Counted from the first letter of the stretch, positions 1 to 12,943 are shown. The stretch: DNA of 64,000 bases from Niebla homalea (GCA_019925105.1 JAHGAU010000017.1:1-64000); one strand, 5' to 3'. Numbers and translations are program-made. Notes: a model not told the origin generated them from the letters alone.

Positions 1-519
1 ATTTATTTATTTATTAATTTATTAATTTATTATTTCCTTTTATTTACCTTTAATTTATTTTTTAATTTATCTTTAATTTACCTTTTTATTTCTCCTATAT
101 TTATCCTTTATTTACCCTTTTATAATCCTTTAATAATTACCTTAAAAACCCCTTTATTTATCCTTTATAATACCCTTTATAATCCTTATATAATTCCCTT
201 ATATTCTTTTTATTTATCTTTTATCCCTTTTTATAAATCTATTATAATATCTTTTAAATCTTAACTCTTTTTCTTTATAACCCTTTATAATACCTTTTAT
301 ATTTATTATAACGCGCTTATAATACCTTTATAACCTTATTATAATAACCTTTATAATACGCTTATAACCTTATTATAATACCTTTTATAATACGTTTTTA
401 ATTACTTTATAACTTTATTATAATATTTTTTATAATTCCCTTATAAACTTTTTTTAACCTTTTTATTTATCCTTTATAAATCCTTTATAATCCTTTTATT
501 AATATCTTTATTTATCCTT

Positions 520-1270
520 TATAACCCCCTTAAAATACCTTTTTAACCCTTTTATAATACCCTTATAATCCCCTTATAATTCCCCTTATAACTCCCCTTA
601 TAAACCTTTATAACTCCCCTTATAAACCCCCTATAAAACCCCTTATAAACCCCTTATAATACCTTTAATAAACCCTTAATAATTCCCCTTAATAACCCCT
701 TAATAACCCCTTATAAAACCCTTAATAAACCCCTTATAATACCTTTAATAAACCCTTAATAATTCCCTTAATAACCCCTTATAATTCCGCTTATAAACCC
801 TTATAAAACCCTTAATAAACCCTTTATAATACCCTTAATAAACTCCTTATAAACCCCTTATAACCCCCTATAAACCCCTTATAATCTCCCCTATAAACCC
901 TTTATAACCCCTTATAAACCCCTTATAACCCCCTATAAATCCCTTATAACCCCCTATAAACCCCTTATAACCCCCTATAAACCCCTTATAACCCCCCTAT
1001 AAACCCCTTATAACTCCCCTTATAAACGCCCTATAATACCCCTTATTAACCCCTTAAAACCCCCCCTATAAACCCCCTATAATACCCCTTATAAACCCTT
1101 AATAATTCCCCCTAATAACCCCTTATAACTCCCCTTATAAACCCCTTATAATAACCCTTATAAACCCCCTATAATAACCTTTATAAACTCCTTAAACCCC
1201 CCCTATAATTCATTATAACCCCCTTATAATACCCCTTATAATTACCTTATAATTCTTTATATAACCCTTA
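520..1270. repeat. Degenerate 9-11 bp satellite (CCCCTTATAA family)
   Basis: The words CCCCTTATAA, CCCCCTATAAA and CCCTTAATAA recur dozens of times with a period of about 10-11 bp. Units differ mostly by C/T changes and one-base length differences, as expected of an old satellite that has been through RIP. The weaker start (from about 120) shows the same family at lower density. Confidence 0.7.
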
Positions 1271-1499
1271 TATTCTGCTTAAGTATTAGGGTTTAACCCT
1301 AATAACCCGTTTTTAAATTATTACTTTAATTTACGATTAAGGTAAAAATATATAATACGTATTATTACGAATAAAAAACCTATAAAAATAATATAAAAAA
1401 TATAAGTTATCTTAAATTTTTTATTTAAATTAATTTATTAAATTATTCACTTTATTTAAATTAATTTATTTATTTAATTCACTTCTTATTTTATTAATT

Positions 1500-1625
1500 C
1501 ATTTATTTACTTTATTTAATTTATTTTATTTAATTTATTTATTTAACTTATTTATTTAATTTATTTATTTAATTTATTTATTTAATTTATTTATTTAATT
1601 TATTTATTTATTTTATTTATTTTAT
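1500..1625. repeat. 13-bp AT tandem repeat
   Basis: Tandem copies of a unit close to AATTTATTTATTT run through this interval with little variation. It is simple-sequence DNA with no coding signal. Confidence 0.65.
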
Positions 1626-1875
1626 TTATCTGCTTATTAAGCCGTCCACCACCCTTAAACCCTACCGCTCGTTCATAGTTTATCTTTTACTAGCCAAAAC
1701 CCCCTTGCGGCAGCGGTTTTCTCTATGATTAATAGTGCTTTACCCCCTTTTTTTATTTTAATATAAAAACCCTTTATAATTAACTTTTACCCTGGATTAT
1801 TTACCCTGTAAAAATGAATCAAGCTTAATACCCTTAATTCATTTAGGGTAATAACTAAACGGTGAATTCAGTAAT

Positions 1876-1986
1876 ACTTTATTATTTTATTATTTTATTA
1901 TTTTATTATTTTATTATTTTATTATTTTATTATTTTATTATTTTATTATTTTATTATTTTATTATTTTATTATTTTATTATTTTAT
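1876..1986. repeat. 8-bp microsatellite (ATTATTTT)n
   Basis: About a dozen near-perfect tandem copies of ATTATTTT, degrading at the right edge into runs of T and ATTTTTTT. The perfection contrasts with the degenerate repeats around it and suggests a recent expansion. Confidence 0.85.
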
Positions 1987-2949
1987 TTTTTTATTTTTTT
2001 ATTTTTTTATTATTTTATTACTTTATTAGTTTATTACTTTATTACTTTATTAATTTATTTATTTAATAATTAATTTATTTTTAGGGTTATTTTTTACTTT
2101 ATTTATACTTTATTTATTACTTTATTTATTACTTTTTTATTACTTTTTTATAACTTTTTTATTACTTTTTTATTAATTTATTTCTTAGTTTATTTCTTAA
2201 TTCATTAATCTATTTATGTTTTAATTATTTTATTTGTTAATCCATTTTTTAATTATTTTATTTATTACTCTATTTCTTAATTAATTAATTTATATATTTC
2301 TTAAGTGATTTATATATTTATTTATTTCTTAATTAATTTTCTCATTTATTTATTTAATCATTTGTTTATTTTCTTATTTATTCATAAAGGGTATTTTCGT
2401 GATAAATCATTCATCCTTAGCCTTTTATAATAAGAGATTTTATTTAATTATATATTTATTTACCTGTTTATTAATTAATTTATTATTTATTTATCCGTTT
2501 TATAACCTACTTGTTTTTTCCTTTACTTATTCCTTTCTTTATCCATCTATTTATTTATTTATTGTATTTTACCCATTATTTATTTATCGTTATTTCCTTT
2601 TTTCCTTTTTTTTATCTAGCTTTAAATTCCTTGTTTATTTATTTATTAATATTAACCCTTTTAACATAACCATTAATAAATAATAAAAGAACTTGTTTTT
2701 TCTTTTAATCTAAACTCGAATATTCTATTATAAAGGTTTTTTTTAAAAAAGGTATAAGGCAAATATTTAAAAGCTTTTCTTAAAAAGATATTTATAAATT
2801 ATCTATCTATTCATCTCCAAATTGAATTAAGGTAAAATTATACAATAATATCTCAATAAACCCGTTAATCTCCGCATTTCTATAACTCCTTTTTGACCGT
2901 TTATAAGTTAAAATATCCTTTAATTCCACTTTATCCTTAATAAATAGGT

Positions 2950-5900
2950 ATTGGATATTTTCCCAGTATTGTTTTATCGATAATTAAAAAATCGGCTGGT
3001 TTTTTATATGGTAAAAATAGGTAAAAAGGGTTTCGAAGACCAGGCTTTATTGATATAAATAGGATTTTTTTCTAATAAGTCTATAACTTTTATTTATAGG
3101 TAAAGGCTTAAACCGGGTATAAAAATCCTAAGGTAAAAGATATTTAAAATATCCCAAGTATTTATTTATATCCTAATAATAGAGTCTGTTAATCTAAGTC
3201 CTTATAAAAAGACGTATATCGTGGATATTATAATTTTAATATTTATTGAAAGAGTATTATAATAATACCGATATATCCGAATTCGTATATATTTCATAGT
3301 TAATATAGTTTTTGGACCAGTATTGTAAAGTCGATTCCAGGTTATCCAGATTTATTTTGTTTTTCCGGTTTTCCAATAAATATTAATCTTTTAATCTTAA
3401 ATCATAAGATTCCTGTAATTCGAAATCTATAAAATCGATATTTGTAGGTCCGGTAAGGTCCGTAAATAAATCCTTTTCGATTTCAATATTAAGTTTTTCC
3501 TTTTAAATAAACCCAGAGTAAAAATCACATTTTTCCTCGTTTTTCTTATATTTTTTCCGGTTTATAAAGCCGTCCATAATTAAGTCCAGTATAATCTGTC
3601 GATATTTATCGTTTTCAACGTAATCCTTTATATCCGGATCTTCAGGCCGAAATAACCAAGGGCTATAAAGGATTATAGCTTTACTTTTTCCCCTTATTGG
3701 CCGGCTCGTTTATTTTCTTGATTATAAGCCTTTAAATCCCTTAATAAACCGACGTAAATAATAACCCGTATATCCGGTAAATCTAATCTTATAGATAAAG
3801 CTGAAGTAATCGTTAAAATAAAGGCTTTTTTATTACGGAAATTATTGAGTATTTAGCGTTTTTAATTTATAGTCCCGATTTTTACGTGATATTTAAGTAT
3901 ATTTAAGACTTTATTAACTTAATCCGTAAGGTAAATTGTCCCATAAAAGATAAGGATTTAACCACTTGGATAAAGCCTTTTTTTCGAATTTATTAAAGGT
4001 AATAAACTATCTTTTAAATTATTTATTATAACGTATTCTTAAATTAAATATTGAATATTTAGCCTTATAGTCGGTTCCTATAATAAAAATATATTAGATA
4101 TATCAATACCGGCTAGCTGGAACCAGGTATTTTCATTTTTTAATGGTAAGGAAGCCGTTAAATAAACGAGTTATATTTTATATTTAATTAAGGACTTTAA
4201 TTCCTTAATTTTCGGCTGAAAATCCTTGGTAGTATTTAGTAAAATATAAGCTTTATTAATAATAATACGGTCTAAACGGCCTTATCGTTTTAATCAATTT
4301 AAAAACCAATTAAAAGGTTCGGTAACGGCTGTTTCCGGGATAATTAATATAATATTAACTTAATCTTTAAGGCTTTTTAAGGTTTATTCCAGATATTTAA
4401 GGCCTTGATTTTAAGCCTTAAGTAATATTTCCTCTTTTAAAGATATAAGGGGTAATATTACCACGGTAAATTTATTTAGGCCGGTAATAACGGTAGGGAC
4501 TGTAAAAAAAGCACTTTTTCCGCGTTCAGTATTAAATATAATAACGATTGGACTTTTTCCGGATAGAATTACCGTTAATCCGGTTTTTTATAAACCCCGA
4601 AACTCCAGATTTTGACCGTATAATTACTAAAAGGCCAATAAAATTCGAATAAATTGAAATCTCTGGTATTTTTCTTTATAAATTTCCTTAATGGAATTTA
4701 TAAATAACTCAGATTTCCAGTCCAATTTTTCCGGTATAAGTAAAGTACTTAAGAATTAAAGGAATTAAAAAAGCCAGATAAATAAAGCCATAAATTTTTC
4801 CCGTTAAGTATATATTTAGCCCGGTATTTCGTCCAGTAACTGGGAGTATATATTATTAATAATATTATTAATATAAACGGCTTATAAATCGATAATTTCA
4901 TCTTTTTTATTATTATTATCTTGATTAATAACGTTTTCCCAGTCTTTATTAATAAATTTACCGTAATAACGTCGAAAAATAGCAATAATAATATACCGCC
5001 AAACCAGGGTTTTAATATTTACTCTTACCCGGGACCGGAACTCTTTAAATAAAGCCGTATTAAAAGAATTGGACGTTTAGGTATTATAACGGTAAAGGAT
5101 ATCTTAAAATTCCTATTAATTTAAATCCTTTTTTTAAATTTTATCCGAGTTACTATTAATTACCGTTTGGCGTCTCAATCGTTTTTATTGTTTTTTTGAT
5201 TTTTCAGTTTTTTTAAGGTTTTTAATAGAGTAAATCCGTTCAGGTTAAAGGTAAGAGGTAATATTTAGTTTTTCCAAATATAAATTCAATAAATTCATTT
5301 TTAAAGGAATATAAAGCCAAAGATAACAAATAAATAAAACCGATAATTTATAAAGTATAAACCGGTTTATAACCTTAATCGATCCAGTAATAATAAAGCC
5401 TTTATAATATAAAGTAATAAATATAAATAGGCCGTTTTAAATAAAGATATTCCATTTAGAATTTAATTGATTTCGGTATTGAATTAATTGGATTTTAAGG
5501 CTTCAAGCTAAACCACCTTAAATAAGCTATAATAAAACCATTAACTCTTCTTTAAATTTCCGGTTTTCTTTAAATAAATAATAAACTTTATCCAGTTTCC
5601 AATAAATATCGTTATTTTTAAATTTAAGAAAACGGTTTTATAAGGTCGGTATTTAATGGATTTTTTTGTAAAGCCAAAAATCACCTTTAAAAAGTAATTT
5701 ATTCCGTTTATCTATAAAGAAATTCCAGTCCGGTATATTATTAATAATATCGTTAGAAAAAGTGGTAAAATCCACGGAGGGTAAATCGTCTTAACCGGTA
5801 AATAATAAATTATTAAATAATCGGGATTTAGCGGTTTTTAGTAATCCAAATATTACGGAACGGTATTAATTTATAATTAATAAAAGATTTTTATAAAAAA

Positions 5901-7300
5901 CCTTATTATTTTCCCAGGATATAGTACCTTCCTCGGTAATATTATAATTAAGGGTAAATCCATAAGTCCGTAATTTAGAAACGAAGTTAATAGGCCGTGG
6001 TGGGGTATTGGTACCAGTAAGGAATAAGTGATTTTTCGTTAATTCAATAGTTTTACTGAATAAGGTACTAATAGGTAAATCGGAATCCGAAGTTAAAGGT
6101 AAATTTATCGATATATCTAAGTCAATAATTTAATCCTTAGGTTCCGGTAGACTGGGTCAAAGGGTATAAGCCTTTAAAAGGATAAGGGCTCGAGAAAAAT
6201 AATAATATTACTTAATTTAGTAATATAATTTATAGGTGGGGACCAGGTAAAATCGGTGCTGATACCATATATTGCTAAGCTATTAAGTAAAGGGCTTTAA
6301 TAATCGTTCTCAGATAAATCCTGGTGTAAAAACTTAAAAAAAGCGTAATAATAAATCCTTAAATTTATTTAAAGAATATAATAAATCCTTAAAATTATTA
6401 TCGGATGAATTATTAGCAAGTTCTTCGTTAGATTTATTAAAAAAAGGTTATTAATATATATATTTAAATAAAAGATAAAAGTAATAAAAGTAAAGGTAAA
6501 AAAAAAAAAAGGGTAAAGTAAAATATAAAAAAGGTAAAAAAAAAAAAAAATAAAAAAGGGTAAAAATCATAAGTTAAAAAGTAAATATAAATAATAAATA
6601 ATAAATAATAGGGAAAAAATAAAGATAACTTACTTTTCTGACTGATCTTTTATAAATCTTAATACTTTAGTAAATAAAGTAAGAGATAATTTAATATATT
6701 TATACCTTAGACGGTTCCCTAGAGTAAATAACCTGGTATTTTATAAATAAATAAATATACCAAGCCAAACCTCAATATAAAAGTGGATTGTATCTAGACC
6801 GATATATATTATAAACGGTTTTTCGTTCATAACGTTACCGGTTTCTTTGCGGTTTATATATTCCAGTAAATTCCGGCTTATGGTATTTGGCTTATTAATT
6901 AAAACCGCTTTTTTAAATAAAGCCTTAATTGATTTCATTATTAAATATAATAATAAAATCAATAATTACTCTGGATCGTTCAATTTTAAAGTCGGTTTTA
7001 CCGGGGGTTTTAGCCAAGACCGGGCTATAATTGGATCGAAATTGGATAAATGGGTAGCCTACCCGGTACGGGCTACCCAGGCATTAACCTCGAATTTTTC
7101 CGGTTCCGTAATCGTTATATTTATGTTTTCGGTAACCGTTTTAATTCATTCCGTTAATTTCTTTATTTTAATAATATGGATAAAAGCCGGTATATCCGAT
7201 GGGTCTGTAATATTATTGTTATTTTCAGTATTAAATACTTTAAATAAATAACGATTCAATCCTCGGATATATAACTATTAAAATTTAATAGATATCTATT
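2950..7300 (-). pseudogene. RIP-degraded telomere-linked RecQ-type helicase relic
   Basis: Translating the minus strand and allowing stops gives a recognisable fungal telomere-linked RecQ helicase. Around 4,610-4,505 there is an FRGLQ-like Q-motif followed by a Walker A remnant (NTERGKSAFF, ancestral GTGAGKS type). Around 4,280-4,240 lies RIIINKAYILLN, matching the IVIDECHVVLN motif. Around 4,175-4,145 lies VYLTASLP, matching motif III VYLTATLPP. At about 3,800-3,690 the C-terminal helicase lobe reads LDLPDIRVIIYVGL and then QENKRAGQ, matching QESGRAGRDG. An open stretch at 6,962-6,741 may be part of the long N-terminal region. Stops occur throughout, so it cannot encode protein. Such genes normally sit next to telomeres. 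Outer limits are approximate. Confidence 0.75.
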
Positions 7301-7723
7301 TATTATTCGATTTTGGTTGGTTTTTTCAATGAAAACTACCTTGTTTTTAGGCCTAATAAATATCCGGGTGATCGTTCCGCTGGTATATCGTTATCGTATT
7401 CAGGGATAAGCAAATATAAGTGTAATGAATACACTTTAAACCCGAAGAAACGGGTAATAAAGGTAAAAGGGTAACCGGTTTGTCCGGAATATCGATATTA
7501 TCTAAGTAAAACTCAGTAATATAAGTAAAAATCTTATTCCGGGTAGTAGGGGCAAGGTGAGGGTGTTATTTATCTAGGTAACCACGTAATTCCTGGAACC
7601 AGACGCCGTATTTATGATCACAGTATATTAAAGTTTTATAATCAAATAAATAAAGGAAGGCCTTTTCAGTAAAGGCTTAAGGTAAATCCATTATATAAAT
7701 GGATATAAATAATATATAAATAA

Positions 7724-7931
7724 AAGGTAAAGGTAAAGGTAGGTAAAGGTAAAGGTAGATAAAAGTAAAGGTAAAAATAAAGGTAAAGGTAAATAAAGGT
7801 AAAGGTAAATAAAGGTAAAAGTAAATAAAGGTAAAGGTAGATAAAGGTAAAGGTGAAGGTAAAGATAAAGGTAAAGGTAAGGTAAAGGTATAAGTGATAG
7901 TAAAGGGTAAAGGGTAAAGGGTAAAGGGTAT
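7724..7931. repeat. (GGTAAA)n hexamer array running into (AAAGGGT)n
   Basis: A run of GGTAAA with occasional TAAATAAA interruptions is followed at about 7,901-7,931 by four tandem AAAGGGT heptamers. The array creates a long open frame on the minus strand (Thr/Phe/Leu/Tyr repeats), which is an artefact of the repeat. It lies upstream of the helicase relic in that gene's orientation. Confidence 0.8.
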
Positions 7932-9359
7932 TTGGTTTACTTGGGTATTGAGTAGATTGAGTAACTTGAGTATGATGAGAAAAACAGAAATTTGAAGGGG
8001 GGGAAGGGTGATTATATAGATGAATTATTAACCAAGCCTTTACCAAGAGAATTATGAGTTATAAGGCTTAAATAAGGCCGAGACCAGGCTTAGATAGTTA
8101 AGCCACTTAATAATTTAAAAATAAACAGGCCGGTTCCGGACTAATAATTATTAATGGTAATAGTGTAATAATTTGGGTGGCAATATAATAATTTAAAAAT
8201 AAAGATCTATTTATGGATTATTCTTATATTCAGACGGATATTACGGCCGGATCTTAAAGCCTTAATATAGGGAGGCAACGTTAGCCATTACCCTATATTA
8301 AGAAATATTAAGACCCTTATATTATTAATAAAATAATAAAAGTATTATATAAGTTTTTTTTTATTATTATTAAGTAATATAATCTTAAATAAAGTACGGA
8401 TCTAAGTTCTCCCGTTACCGTTATAAAGCGCTTTTTTTAAGCTATCTTTTAAATTAAATAAATTAAATAAAGGATTAATAATAATCCGGATATACCTTAA
8501 AACCTTAAAGAATTACTTATAAACCCTTATAAGTTAATATTACCGTAGCCGTTAATAGACGGATTTTCGTTTTCCCGATACTATTAAAGAGCGGGGAAAC
8601 GTATGAAGAAAGTTAAATTACCAGATTTTACCGGGGAATAACCGATAAAAAAGTAATAATTAACGCCGGGAAGCAAACTTAAACCTTATAACCCGGAATT
8701 CATAAATATTTAAAAATTAATAAATAAATAACTACTGCTCGGACGAACCTCGGAGGTCTCGGGATTAATAAACCGTATTAAAATCTACACCTTTTATATA
8801 GAGAGTGAATAAATCCGGGCCGGTTTTACCCTGGAAAGAGTCATTTCTAAAAATAACTCTTTCCTGGGTCAAGTCCGAGAAGGCCGAATTAACGCCGAGT
8901 GAGCAAATGACTCTTTCCAGGCAGGAAAGAGTGAGAACTAGGTGATAGGTTTATTAACGTAACTCCGTTTTTACCGTTTAAATAAACGTAAAAAACGGTT
9001 AAAAAAATTAAAATATTTATAAAAATAATAAAAATAATATTTTAATTAACGGAACTCCCCCGGCTTAATAATAAGGAATAAATCGACCGTTTTATAAAAC
9101 GGATAATAAAGGCTTTAAATAAAATAACTAACGTTATAATCTTAATAATAAAGCTGTTTTAAAGAGTTAAAACTTATTAAAATAAAAAATATATAAAGGT
9201 AATTATAAAAATAAAAACGCTTATAAAATAAATTATTAAATATAAAAACCGGGAAACGCTTTGATAATTAAAAGAAACTTAAGAAAAAAAGGAAAGAATC
9301 ATCCGGAAGGTTAAATAAATATACTTCCGGGCTATAATATATAACTTAATAATTTCCCT
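7932..9359. other. AT-rich gene-free stretch, possible 5' part of the LINE relic
   Basis: No open frame survives. The sequence contains a block with four copies of a 9-mer in two hairpins (listed separately), and from about 8,280 onward GC-richer islands that may belong to the 5' portion (endonuclease side) of the LINE relic downstream. I could not identify endonuclease motifs with confidence. Confidence 0.5.
8831..8932. repeat. Two hairpins built from one 9-mer (GGAAAGAGT)
   Basis: GGAAAGAGT occurs at 8,833-8,841 and 8,924-8,932. Its reverse complement ACTCTTTCC occurs at 8,856-8,864 and 8,910-8,918. The four copies form two inverted-repeat hairpins (loops of 14 and 5 bases) arranged as mirror images within about 100 bp of otherwise AT-rich DNA. 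Confidence 0.8.
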
Positions 9360-11660
9360 TTATAATATTTAAAAGCTGGTTAAATATGATAAAGAATAAA
9401 GTAAAAAATTTAAATTTATTTTTAAGTTTTTACCCTTAAAAAGACCAGATGATATAATAATAAATACCTTTAACGGCAAAATTAAGACTTTTAAAGGGCC
9501 GTTTTTTCTTTTATTACCGGAAGTTAACTTAATAAATATTAACGGTACGGTATATCCTAAATTAATAATAATAAGTAAAGTAATAATTTAGGAAATAATA
9601 ATTAAAACGATTAATAAATTAAAGAAAAATAAGGCCCCTAAACTTAACGGTATATTAAATAGGTTTTTATTTATAATAACGTCGTTATTTAAAGAAAGCT
9701 TTATTTATTTATTTTAAGTTTACTTTAATATAAGATATTACCTTTATAAATTTAAGGGGATTAAGATAATTATCCTTAAGAAGCTAATTAAGTTAAATTA
9801 CTTAAAGGTAAAATCATATAAACTTATAATATTCCTTTATACGTTAAAAAAGGCTTTAAAGACGGTAATTATAAAGATCTTAATCAATTATATAGAAAAA
9901 TATAGGCTGCTTTTTAATTAATAAATAAAGATAAAAAAAGGATAATTAATAAAAACGGCTTTTAAAGGCTTAATTAATAACGTATATATAATATAAGGTT
10001 ACAGGAAGAAATACGTTATAAGTTTTCTTTCTTTAAATATTATAAAGGCGTTTAATAAAATAAATTATTAAAGATTATTATATAATTTACGGAAAAAGGG
10101 GTTTTACCTTTTTTTATAAATTAAATAAAAAGTTTCTTAAGTAATTAAGTAACGTTAATTAACTTGGGATAGAAAATAAGTATAATAAAACCCGCGATAA
10201 TAAAGATTCCTTAAGGGTTACTTATTTCCTTAATCTTATTCTTATTCTTTAACGGTTTATTTATTAAAAACTTAATAAAGTTAAAATAAAAGGTTTAAAT
10301 AAAAGGCTTTATTAATAATATTTACCTTTTAACTTATAATATATTTATTTATAAAAATTATTTAAAGTTAAAATAAGCTTATAAAGTTTATTTATAATAA
10401 ATAAAAATATATAAAACTTAATTCGCCCCGTATAAATATAAACTTATTTATATAATAAAAAGCCTGAAACTATATAATATAATAATTATTATAGATTTAA
10501 GTAATATAACGGTAAAACCGGAGATTAATATTAAGGTATTTAATTTATAAATTAATAGGAAATTAAATTAAAAAAATTATAATAAGAAAAATCTAAAAGA
10601 AAATAATTTCACAGGAAAAGGGTTTTATTTATTTTATAACGTTAACGTAAGGAGTTACCTTATAAAAGGTTAAAACCATTTATTAAACGATTATAAAGCC
10701 TATAATAATATACGTAATAATTATTTAATATATACCCGAAGGTATATTTAAATATAAGAAAAAACCTATCCGGTAATTATAGAAAGTTTAAAACCGATAT
10801 TTAAAAGTAATAAATAAAATATATAAAGTAACTCCCATTTTAATATTAAAATCCGAAGTTTTTATATTATTAATAAAGCTGGCCTTAAATTAAATAATTA
10901 TTTAAGCAAAACTTAAAAAAAGTATAAACTTAATTATATTAATAAGAAATAAATATATTCACCAGAATTATAAAAGGCCTTAAATAAAAAGGCGCGGAAA
11001 AACGGTATTTACCCTTTTTACGGAAGTTAAATTAAAGTAAATTAAAAAAGAGGTTAATTTAATTTATATTTAAGAAATTAACGTAAGAGTATATGAATTT
11101 TTACTTAAAGTAAAAGCGGTAGAAAAAAAGAAAATTATAAAAACGAAGTTAGCGGCGATTACCTTATAAATTATAAGGAGGTGGATAAAATATTAATATA
11201 AATATAAAAAATCGATTTTTTAAGGGTAATAATACCCGGCTTTGGATAGCAATAAAGTTATTAATAAGCATTTCTGGAGTTATAAGATTATAAGGAAAAA
11301 TAATAATACGTTAATAATTTAATTCCGGATAAGTAAAAACGGTTTAACTTATTTCCTTTTTATTATATATACCGGTAACCGGATTAACGTTAATTACGAA
11401 TATAAATAATAAAAGCAGCACGCTATATATATATTAATTTCTTATATACTATTTAAGGAGCTTAAATTAAAATTAATTAAAAAGGTAAAAATTAATAATT
11501 ATCGTTAAATACTTATTAATAAAAAGGGTATTAAAACGGCCGTTAAATTTATAATAATTACGGGCTTATTATTATAGTTTAACTTAATTAAAGAAATAAA
11601 AGAAATAATTAAAAACTTAATTAAGAAACCTTACCGTTAACCCGGGAATAAAAAACAATG
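9360..11660 (+). mobile_element. RIP-degraded Tad1-like LINE (non-LTR retrotransposon) relic
   Basis: The plus strand, read through many stops, gives a non-LTR reverse transcriptase in order. At 9,620-9,670 is a linker like KKNKAPGPDGIPNRF (here LKKNKAPKLNGILNRFL). At 9,750-9,870 is FKGIKIIILKK, then the LLNTLGKALE-type motif (here IIFLYTLKKALKTVI). At 10,021-10,070 is LSLNIIKAFNKIN, corresponding to the catalytic LSLDVxGAFDxV box. At 10,203-10,253 is IPQGSPISPILFLFFN. The 11,340-11,640 stretch resembles the C-terminal RNase H and tail of fungal Tad1 elements (AVKFIIITGLLLQF). The catalytic Asp is already Asn through transitions. Ends were not found; the element may extend left towards 8.3 kb. 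Confidence 0.8.
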
Positions 11661-12943
11661 GCGGAAAAATTATACTTAATAAAAGACTAAAAAGGCTATA
11701 AATACCGGGGCGGTATAAAAAGCGATATTATATCGGTTAATAAAGTTATATAAATAAAAAAATAATAATATACGTATTAATAAGGATATTTAATAATATA
11801 ATCGGAATTTTAAAATTTTAATATTAAATAAACCTATAAGGTAACAGAAAAACAATAAATTTAAAAATAACTTTCAAGTAAATTTAATCGTAATATTATA
11901 GGTTTTCTTAAAAAAAACATATAAATAAATTCTTACTCTTTAAATGGCCGTAAATATTCTTAACCTTTAAAACGTAAGTGGAGGCTAGGTGAACACTAAT
12001 TTTTATTCCTAACGTTATAGATATCGGGTTTTTTACGGTTATTAATAAGGCCAAATAACCGAATATTAAGGAACGCCGGAATTAGCTTAGCTAGATCCGT
12101 AATATAAATCAATCAATCAATTAATCAAATTATACCTTATTAGAAGTTTATATTTCCTTTTTAAATTAAAATGGATTTTGGTTATTTATTTTAATCTTTT
12201 TTACCTTTTATATAAAAAAGTTTTAAGGAAGGTACCATTAAATTAAATAAGTTTTATATCGGTAACCATTATAAAGTATTATTAATATTCTTAATATATA
12301 TATAATATAATTATTATTATAAATATATCTGTTTTTATTCTTTCTTATTAATTCCCTTAATCGGTTTTATTATTTATTTCTTCTTATTATTTGCTTTTTT
12401 AATTTATTCTTTAGTTTTTTAATTCTTAATCGCTTAATTTATAACTTAAGGTAAAAAGCCTATTATATCCGGTTAACGTATTATATAGCTTACGGTTATT
12501 TCCTAAGAATTTTAAAGACCGGTTTAAACCTCCGTAAATAATTTAGAATTTAATTATTATTTAAGTGGCTTTTAGCTTAATAATTTACGTTTTAATAAAA
12601 AATATCTCTTTAAGAAATATATATAATTATTTAAACCTTATTAAGGAATCTTATTTTCGTTACCCTTATTATTAAGATATATAATTCGGTTCGGTTATTT
12701 TAATAGTTATTAAGGAGTTTTATATATTTATTAATATTAAGGTACCCAGTATTATTTATAAGTTTTAAAAGATTATTTACCCGGTATAAAATGGGCTTTA
12801 AGATTAACTTTACGTTTCTAAGGAATATATACGATATTCTGAATTAAATTAAAAAGTCTTACTTATAATAAATAAATTAATTGCTCGGAATCGTTTTATA
12901 AGACTTACGGGTTAATTACTTAAAATAATTCAATAAAACTTAT
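11661..12943. other. AT-rich stretch, no gene seen
   Basis: Stops occur in all frames and no family-specific motif is visible. Probably further remains of repeats altered by RIP, including the 3' flank of the LINE relic and a (TA)n-rich patch near 12,295-12,330. Confidence 0.6.

Larger units (their letters stand above)
1..2950. other. AT-rich gene-free stretch with short-period satellites
   Basis: Composition is overwhelmingly A and T, with C and G mostly confined to CCCTTATAA-like words. I see no coding sequence; the short open frames are low-complexity Leu/Phe/Tyr/Ile strings produced by TTTATT repeats. Distinct repeat blocks are listed separately. The stretch adjoins a telomere-linked helicase relic, so a subtelomeric position is plausible, but no array of TTAGGG repeats is present. 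Confidence 0.75.

Noticed and set aside
2399..2683. Open frame of 94 codons on the plus strand
   Set aside because: Almost entirely Phe/Leu/Ile/Tyr from TTTATT repeats; low-complexity artefact.
6847..7251. Plus-strand open frame of 134 codons
   Set aside because: It lies opposite the helicase relic, and the protein-like reading is on the minus strand.
7666..8046. Minus-strand open frame of 126 codons with Thr/Phe/Tyr repeats
   Set aside because: Created by the (GGTAAA)n array; no protein family.
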